This document shows positions 59,542 through 64,000 of a DNA stretch of 64,000 nt, in pieces (position 1 is the stretch's first letter; every line of letters begins with the position of its first letter). Location of the stretch: the NCBI GenBank assembly GCA_964519665.1, contig CAZFIV010000002.1, positions 124,001-188,000 of the forward strand, given 5' to 3'. The notes under the pieces were generated by a model, which was not told the DNA's origin, did not search any database, and worked only from the letters and a program-made list of their open reading frames with translations. Position numbers and translations under genes: made by a program. Source of the DNA: JANQQN01 sp964519665. Lineage in GTDB: Bacteria > Myxococcota > Kuafuiibacteriia > Kuafuiibacteriales > Kuafuiibacteriaceae.

Positions 59542-61695
59542 TCAGACAGAGACTCGCTCGACTGAATAGACCCCACTCAGGCCCTCGATATCCTTCATGA
59601 CGCGCCGAAGCTGCTCGGCGTCCTTCACGGTGACCAAGAACATGTTCGTGGCTCGATTGTCTTTGCGAGTCTTGCAGTTCGCGCTCAAAATGTTGACCCC
59701 CGCCCCGCTGAACGCTTGGGACATGGTCGCCAGGATGCCCGTCTTATCGTCGGTGACGACTTTCAGCTGCACCGATCGCGGTACCGAGCTGCGGGTGTCC
59801 CAGTACACCTCGACCTTGCGCTCGGGGTCGAGCTGAAGCGCCTTGTCGCAGTCGAGCGCATGAACGGTGATGCCTCGCCCCCGGGTCACGAAGCCGACGA
59901 TGGCATCGCCGGGTACCGGGTTACAGCATTTGGCAAACCGCACCAGTAAGTCGTCGATGCCCTGCACGCTGACGCCGGTCTGGCTCTTCTTGGCGACGGC
60001 GCTAAACAGTCGCTCGAGCCGCGACTTCGGCTTGTCGTCTTGCGGGCCCCGGTTGAGGACGTCTTCCGGGAGCGCTCTCTGCAAGATTTCTTGCGGCCGA
60101 GCCTTGCCGTATCCGACCGCCGCCAGGAGGTCTTCGGCTTTTTGGTACCGGCCCCCGTCGACGGCGCGGTTGATCGAGCCGTCTTTGAGGAGTTTTTGCA
60201 ACGAGCGTCCGTAGCGTTTGGCTTCCTTGTCGAGCAGCTCCCGCCCCATCTCGACCGCTCGGCGACGCTGCTCGCGCCGCAGGTAGGCGCTGATGCGGGT
60301 GCGGGCGCGGCCCGTCTTGACGAACCCGAGCCAGTCCTTGTTCGGCCGCTGGTTCGACGAGGTCATGATCTCGACGGTATCGCCGTTCTTGAGGCGATAC
60401 CGTAGCGGCACGATGCGCCCATTGACCCGGGCTCCGGTGCAGTGGTCGCCGACCTCGCTGTGAATCATGTACGCGAAGTCGACCGGCGTAGCGCCGCGCT
60501 TCAACTCCTTGACCTCGCCCCGAGGCGTGAACACGAAAACCTCGTCGCTGAACAAGTCGACCTTCACCGTCGACAGGAAGTCGGTCGGGTCTTTCAGGTC
60601 GCGCTGCCACTCCATCAGCTGGCGCAACCATGCGAATTGGTCGTCGCCTTTCTTCGCAGCCGGCTTGCCCTCTTTGTAGGCCCAGTGCGCCGCGATGCCG
60701 AGCTCGGCCACCGCATCCATCTCTTCGGTTCGGATCTGAATCTCGACCCGCTGAACCTCGGGCCCGATCACGGTGGTGTGAAGCGACTGGTACCCGTTCG
60801 GCTTGGGCATCGCGATGAAGTCTTTGAACCGGCCCGGTACCGGTCGCCACGTCGCGTGACAGATCCCCAACGCCTGATAGCAGTGGGCGACGTCGTCGGT
60901 GATCAAGCGAAACGCGATGATGTCGTTGACCTGTTCGAACTCGATATTCTGCGACTTCAGTTTGCGCCAAATGGAATAGATGTGTTTGACGCGCCCCTTG
61001 ACTCGGCGCGGAACCCCGCCTTCGGCCATCTTGGCCTCGAGAACCCCCTGTACGTCTTCGATGTAGCCCTCGCGAGACTTGGCGGTGCGTTCGAGCTTCT
61101 CTGCAATATCGTCGTACTCTTTGGGGTGCAGGTACTTGATGCAGAGATCTTCGAGGGCCGCCTTCACCCAGTAGATGCCGAGACGGTTGGCCAGCGGCGC
61201 GTAGATCTCGAGGGTCTCCTTGGCGATCCGTTCCTGCTTCGGGGCCGCCATATGCTCCAGCGTCCGCATGTTGTGGAGGCGGTCGGCGAGCTTCACCAGG
61301 ATGACCCGGATGTCTTTGGCCATCGCGACCAGCATCCGGCGGAAGTTCTCGGCCTGTTTTTCGAACGCGGTATTGAAGGGAATGTTGAGCTTGGTCACTC
61401 CGTCGACGATCTCGGCCACTTCCGTGCCGAACAGCGTTTCCAGCTCTTCCTTGGTTGCTTTTGTGTCTTCGACCGTGTCGTGGAGAATACCGGCGCATAT
61501 CGCGTATTCATCCAACTTCATGTCGGCGAGCAGGCAGCTCACCTCGAGGGGGTGCGTGAGATACGGCTCACCGGATTTGCGGACTTGTCCACGGTGAGCC
61601 TCGTAGGAGTAGACGTAGGCCTTCTTGATGAGGTCCGCATCCGCGTTGGGATGGTACGCCTGGACCCGCTCAATGATGTCGTTCAGCCGAAGCAA
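59542..61695 (-). CDS. relA: Bifunctional (p)ppGpp synthetase/hydrolase (Rel/SpoT)
   Basis: The 717-residue protein has, in order, an HD hydrolase (HDTVEDT), a synthetase with the bifunctional-type RFKD motif and GYQSLHTTV, a TGS domain (VFVFTPRGEVKELKRGATPVDF), a CC/zinc region (FAKCCNPVPGD) and a C-terminal ACT domain. It makes and degrades (p)ppGpp in the stringent response. TTG 61695 is chosen as start: AAGAGGGA precedes it by 6 nt and it gives the family N-terminus LLRLNDIIERV. An upstream ATG at 61896 would run into the divergent kinase gene. A promoter is seen at 61721-61749. Confidence 0.95.
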   Translation of the reverse strand: MLRLNDIIERVQAYHPNADADLIKKAYVYSYEAHRGQVRKSGEPYLTHPLEVSCLLADMKLDEYAICAGILHDTVEDTKATKEELETLFGTEVAEIVDGVTKLNIPFNTAFEKQAENFRRMLVAMAKDIRVILVKLADRLHNMRTLEHMAAPKQERIAKETLEIYAPLANRLGIYWVKAALEDLCIKYLHPKEYDDIAEKLERTAKSREGYIEDVQGVLEAKMAEGGVPRRVKGRVKHIYSIWRKLKSQNIEFEQVNDIIAFRLITDDVAHCYQALGICHATWRPVPGRFKDFIAMPKPNGYQSLHTTVIGPEVQRVEIQIRTEEMDAVAELGIAAHWAYKEGKPAAKKGDDQFAWLRQLMEWQRDLKDPTDFLSTVKVDLFSDEVFVFTPRGEVKELKRGATPVDFAYMIHSEVGDHCTGARVNGRIVPLRYRLKNGDTVEIMTSSNQRPNKDWLGFVKTGRARTRISAYLRREQRRRAVEMGRELLDKEAKRYGRSLQKLLKDGSINRAVDGGRYQKAEDLLAAVGYGKARPQEILQRALPEDVLNRGPQDDKPKSRLERLFSAVAKKSQTGVSVQGIDDLLVRFAKCCNPVPGDAIVGFVTRGRGITVHALDCDKALQLDPERKVEVYWDTRSSVPRSVQLKVVTDDKTGILATMSQAFSGAGVNILSANCKTRKDNRATNMFLVTVKDAEQLRRVMKDIEGLSGVYSVERVSV

Positions 61696-61720
61696 GGTCG
61701 TCCCTCTTGGGTATCTAAGC

Positions 61721-61749
61721 ACCGTAACACCTCGCGTCATCCGCCTCAA
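61721..61749 (-). promoter_or_regulatory. Candidate promoter of the Rel gene
   Basis: Read on the minus strand, TTGAGG (-35) and TACGGT (-10) are separated by 17 nt. Transcription would begin about 61714, giving a leader of roughly 19 nt that contains AAGAGGGA before the TTG start. Confidence 0.5.
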
Positions 61750-61792
61750 CGACGCGCGGCGTTTCATTGATGTTAGGTCATATTGGTTCTCG

Positions 61793-61821
61793 TTGTCTGC
61801 AACGCCCCCGATCGATAGTGT
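61793..61821 (+). promoter_or_regulatory. Candidate promoter of the SSG-repeat kinase gene
   Basis: TTGTCT (-35) and TAGTGT (-10) are separated by 17 nt. The predicted start of transcription (7 nt after the -10) falls on the ATG at 61828, so the mRNA would be leaderless. Confidence 0.45.
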
Positions 61822-61827
61822 GTCACT

Positions 61828-64000
61828 ATGTCCAGGCAGTCGTCGCTCACATCGGGGGCGTATCCCGACGAGCCGGCCGTGCGGCCAGGTGGCCACGACC
61901 CATTAGGGGAGGCCAACGGTGTTGGCGCGGCCGACCCGGTGAGCCACCTCGATGGCCGTGGCGGCCGGCCTGATCCCTCGGTGGCGGAACCTCTTTCGGC
62001 CGATGCCTTCGGGGCCGAGTTGCTTCCGACCGACGGCGCGGAACCGCTATCGGCCGACGCCTTCCGCCCACCACCGGGTCGCGCGAAGCCTCGAACGTTG
62101 AGCCCTGCGTCGAACGCTGGCTCAGATACGCGCTCGCACGCCGGTTCGACCCCAGGGTCGCGCCCCGCCTCGAGCACCACTGGATCGAGCGGGCTGGGCT
62201 CGAGCGGGCTGGGCTCGAGCGGGCTGGGCTCGAGCGGCATGGGCTCGAGCGGCATGGGCTCGAGCGGCATGGGCTCGAGCGGGCTGGGCTCGAGCGGGCT
62301 GGGCTCGAGCGGGCTGGGCTCGAGCGGCATGGGCTCGAGCGGCATGGGCTCGAGCGGCATGGGCTCGAGCGGGCTGGGCTCGAGCGGCATGGGCTCGAGC
62401 GGGCTGGGGCCCGACGTCGGGTTTCGGCCCTCCCCGACCGTCCCCACCGCGCCGGTGCGAATCGAGTCGCGAGGCTCGGCGGCCCCGCCCTCGCAGCCTG
62501 CCGAGGGAATGCGCCGACCCTCGGCGCAAGCCCCGAGGACGCCGTCGCGACTTCACATACCGACTCGAGTTGGCCCCTACGAGGTCATGGGCGAGATCGG
62601 CTCCGGCGGAATGGCCTTCGTGTACAAAGCGCGCCAGCCCGCACTCGACCGCATGGTGGCCATCAAGATGCTGCGGCCGGAGTTCGTTCACGAGCCGCAG
62701 ATTTCCACCCGATTCGAGCGAGAAGCGACCGCCCTGGCGACGCTTCGGCACGGGAACATCGTGCACGTGTACGACTTCGTTCAGGAGGGTGACCGAGCGT
62801 ACATTGTGATGGAGTATGTCGACGGGATCGACTTGTTCGAACTCATCGCGGACAGGCAGCGGGTTCCGCCAGAAGTGGCCGCCCTGATCGCCCGCGGGAT
62901 CGCCGAAGGGCTCGAGCATGCCCACAATCGCGGCCTTGTGCATCGCGACATCAAGCCCTCGAATGTTCTTCTGTCCAAGAAGGGCGAAGTCAAGGTCATG
63001 GATTTCGGGATTGCTCGGGATCCTGACAAACATGAAATCACCAGGGTTGGTCTGGCCGTCGGCACGCCCGCTTACATGGCACCTGAACAAATTCGGGTCG
63101 AAAGCGTCGACGCTCGAACCGACGTGTTCGCCTTGGGGATCGTGCTGTACGAATTGTTGGCCGGCGACAAGCCGTGGGCCGACGATGGCGGTCGCTCGGT
63201 CACGTCGGCCATTCTCGACTTGCCCATGCGGCCCCTGAGCATCATGGCGCCCGATGTCCCCGGCACCCTCGCCGCGATCGTTCGAAAGTGCCTGAAGAAA
63301 GACCCGTCGGATCGCTATCCGTCGATGTTCGAGCTGATGACGGACCTGGATGCGTACATTCGTAAGAACACCACCGCCGATCCTCGGAGCCGATTGCTCC
63401 TCTATCTGTGGAACCGAAAGAAGATCAGCCAGGAAGAGCTCGAGAACACGTTGCCGAAAGACCTTCTCGAGCGAGGCGGCGTTCGTCGTCGCGACGCGGG
63501 TCTGTCCCCTTTACCGACCCAAGACCTGCTCCGACCGGTCGTCTGGGCACACGCGGCCACGCTCGGAGCGGTCGTCTTGGCCGCCGCGCTCGCGGCGCCC
63601 GAGTCGTTCACCGCCCGTCAGCTTCGGCGTCAGCGAGTGGTCCTGGCGCCCGGATCAGCGGTCGCAGAGACGATGGTCGCCGCGGCCCCACGGCCGTCGC
63701 TCGAACCCGACTCGGTTCTGCAAGCCGACCGCGCGACCGAACGTCGGGTCGGTCCTCCCGCCGATTCTCGAGTGGAGCCGATCGGCACTGCCATCGGCGC
63801 TCCAGTCGAAACCCAGGTCGAGGGCTCCGGAAGCGAGACGCCCGCCTCCCAGGAGCCACCGCCCGCATCCGAACCGGTGGCCGCTGATCCGGCCGTCGAG
63901 GCGGCGCAAGAGCCCTCGCCGAGCTCGAGCGAGTCGATGGTCGTCGGTACCGGCTACCTACAAGTCGTGGTCAAGCCCTGGGCGGACGTGTCCGTCGACC
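61828..64000 (+). CDS. Ser/Thr protein kinase with SSG[L/M]G repeat, 3' end outside window
   Basis: The frame begins at ATG 61828 (an in-frame TAG lies 10 nt before) and runs off the window. The first 240 residues are low complexity and include fifteen copies of a pentapeptide SSG[L/M]G. The kinase (about 245-510) is complete: IGSGGMAFVYKA, VAIKML, VHRDIKPSNVLL, DFGIA and APE. A membrane helix (AHAATLGAVVLAAALAAP) lies near residue 575. A disordered Pro/Glu/Ala stretch leads to the beginning of a PEGA-like domain (YLQVVVKPWADVSVD). It resembles the kinase at 33068 in its kinase-TM-PEGA plan. The C-terminus is missing. Confidence 0.92.
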   Translation, partial: MSRQSSLTSGAYPDEPAVRPGGHDPLGEANGVGAADPVSHLDGRGGRPDPSVAEPLSADAFGAELLPTDGAEPLSADAFRPPPGRAKPRTLSPASNAGSDTRSHAGSTPGSRPASSTTGSSGLGSSGLGSSGLGSSGMGSSGMGSSGMGSSGLGSSGLGSSGLGSSGMGSSGMGSSGMGSSGLGSSGMGSSGLGPDVGFRPSPTVPTAPVRIESRGSAAPPSQPAEGMRRPSAQAPRTPSRLHIPTRVGPYEVMGEIGSGGMAFVYKARQPALDRMVAIKMLRPEFVHEPQISTRFEREATALATLRHGNIVHVYDFVQEGDRAYIVMEYVDGIDLFELIADRQRVPPEVAALIARGIAEGLEHAHNRGLVHRDIKPSNVLLSKKGEVKVMDFGIARDPDKHEITRVGLAVGTPAYMAPEQIRVESVDARTDVFALGIVLYELLAGDKPWADDGGRSVTSAILDLPMRPLSIMAPDVPGTLAAIVRKCLKKDPSDRYPSMFELMTDLDAYIRKNTTADPRSRLLLYLWNRKKISQEELENTLPKDLLERGGVRRRDAGLSPLPTQDLLRPVVWAHAATLGAVVLAAALAAPESFTARQLRRQRVVLAPGSAVAETMVAAAPRPSLEPDSVLQADRATERRVGPPADSRVEPIGTAIGAPVETQVEGSGSETPASQEPPPASEPVAADPAVEAAQEPSPSSSESMVVGTGYLQVVVKPWADVSVD
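62185..62409 (+). repeat. Fifteen 15-bp repeats encoding SSG[L/M]G with higher-order order
   Basis: Units TCGAGCGGGCTGGGC (L) and TCGAGCGGCATGGGC (M) follow each other in the order LLLMMMLLLMMMLML, that is, two 90-bp super-units plus a tail. They code for a Ser/Gly-rich flexible segment ahead of the kinase domain. The opposite strand is also open but is only a shadow. Copy number is probably variable. Confidence 0.93.

Noticed and set aside
61773..62447. Minus-strand open frame with PLEP repeats
   Set aside because: It is the antisense of the SSG[L/M]G repeat and overlaps the Rel promoter region; no start or leader supports it.

Overview
The window is high-GC, gene-dense DNA from a draft assembly with two N gaps (15604-15613 and 24900-24999). 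Gene content points to a Gram-negative bacterium of the Myxococcota/Bradymonadota type (the old delta-proteobacteria). It has four Ser/Thr-kinase-like proteins, two with PEGA-type tails, and a three-FHA protein. It also has a TonB-like AgmX/PglI tail protein, many Cys-rich or Asp/Pro-rich lipoproteins, a MopE-type CNGLDDDCDG motif, a DUF4388/PATAN protein, a bifunctional Rel and NtrC-type signalling. This placement rests on gene content only; no rRNA or tRNA gene was seen.

Layout. 1-14 kb: tail of a BamB-like propeller, an alternative sigma factor, an FG-GAP lipoprotein, an operon of M15 peptidase / GT39 / MutT, a DUF4019 lipoprotein, an acyl-CoA-dehydrogenase-like protein, RidA, a GreA/B-like factor with an MFS transporter, a DUF805-SRPBCC fusion and a secreted beta-helix protein. 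14-25 kb: a POT peptide transporter broken by a gap, a TIR-membrane protein, a YHS-GlcG fusion, a GH81 lipoprotein, SoxR with a near-perfect SoxR box, a crotonase and TyrRS. 25-33 kb: DUF697-SHOCT protein, NTF2-like protein, an NtrC-type two-component pair, an FAD oxidoreductase and purM-purN.

33-48 kb is a signalling and envelope region: a PEGA kinase, exported proteins, an operon of Cys-rich lipoprotein / barrel-like lipoprotein / triple-FHA protein, a PATAN protein, an operon of degenerate kinase and TonB-like protein, and a MepA endopeptidase overlapping an exported propeller. 48-64 kb holds a K+ channel and a tightly overlapped three-gene operon (repeat-containing exported protein, kinase with a periplasmic sensor, ATP/ADP-translocase-like transporter with a HEAT-like tail). 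It continues with a CBS protein, a histidine kinase / REC-GGDEF-EAL pair, a lipase-like hydrolase, Rel, and a partial kinase with an SSG[L/M]G repeat.

The dominant theme is envelope-linked phospho-signalling. The best candidate for an undescribed system is the 49272-54507 operon, where 4-nt overlaps join all three genes. Secondary leads are the YHS-GlcG and DUF805-SRPBCC fusions, the degenerate kinase/TonB-like pair, and a recurring short-leader promoter architecture with TACGGT-like -10 boxes.
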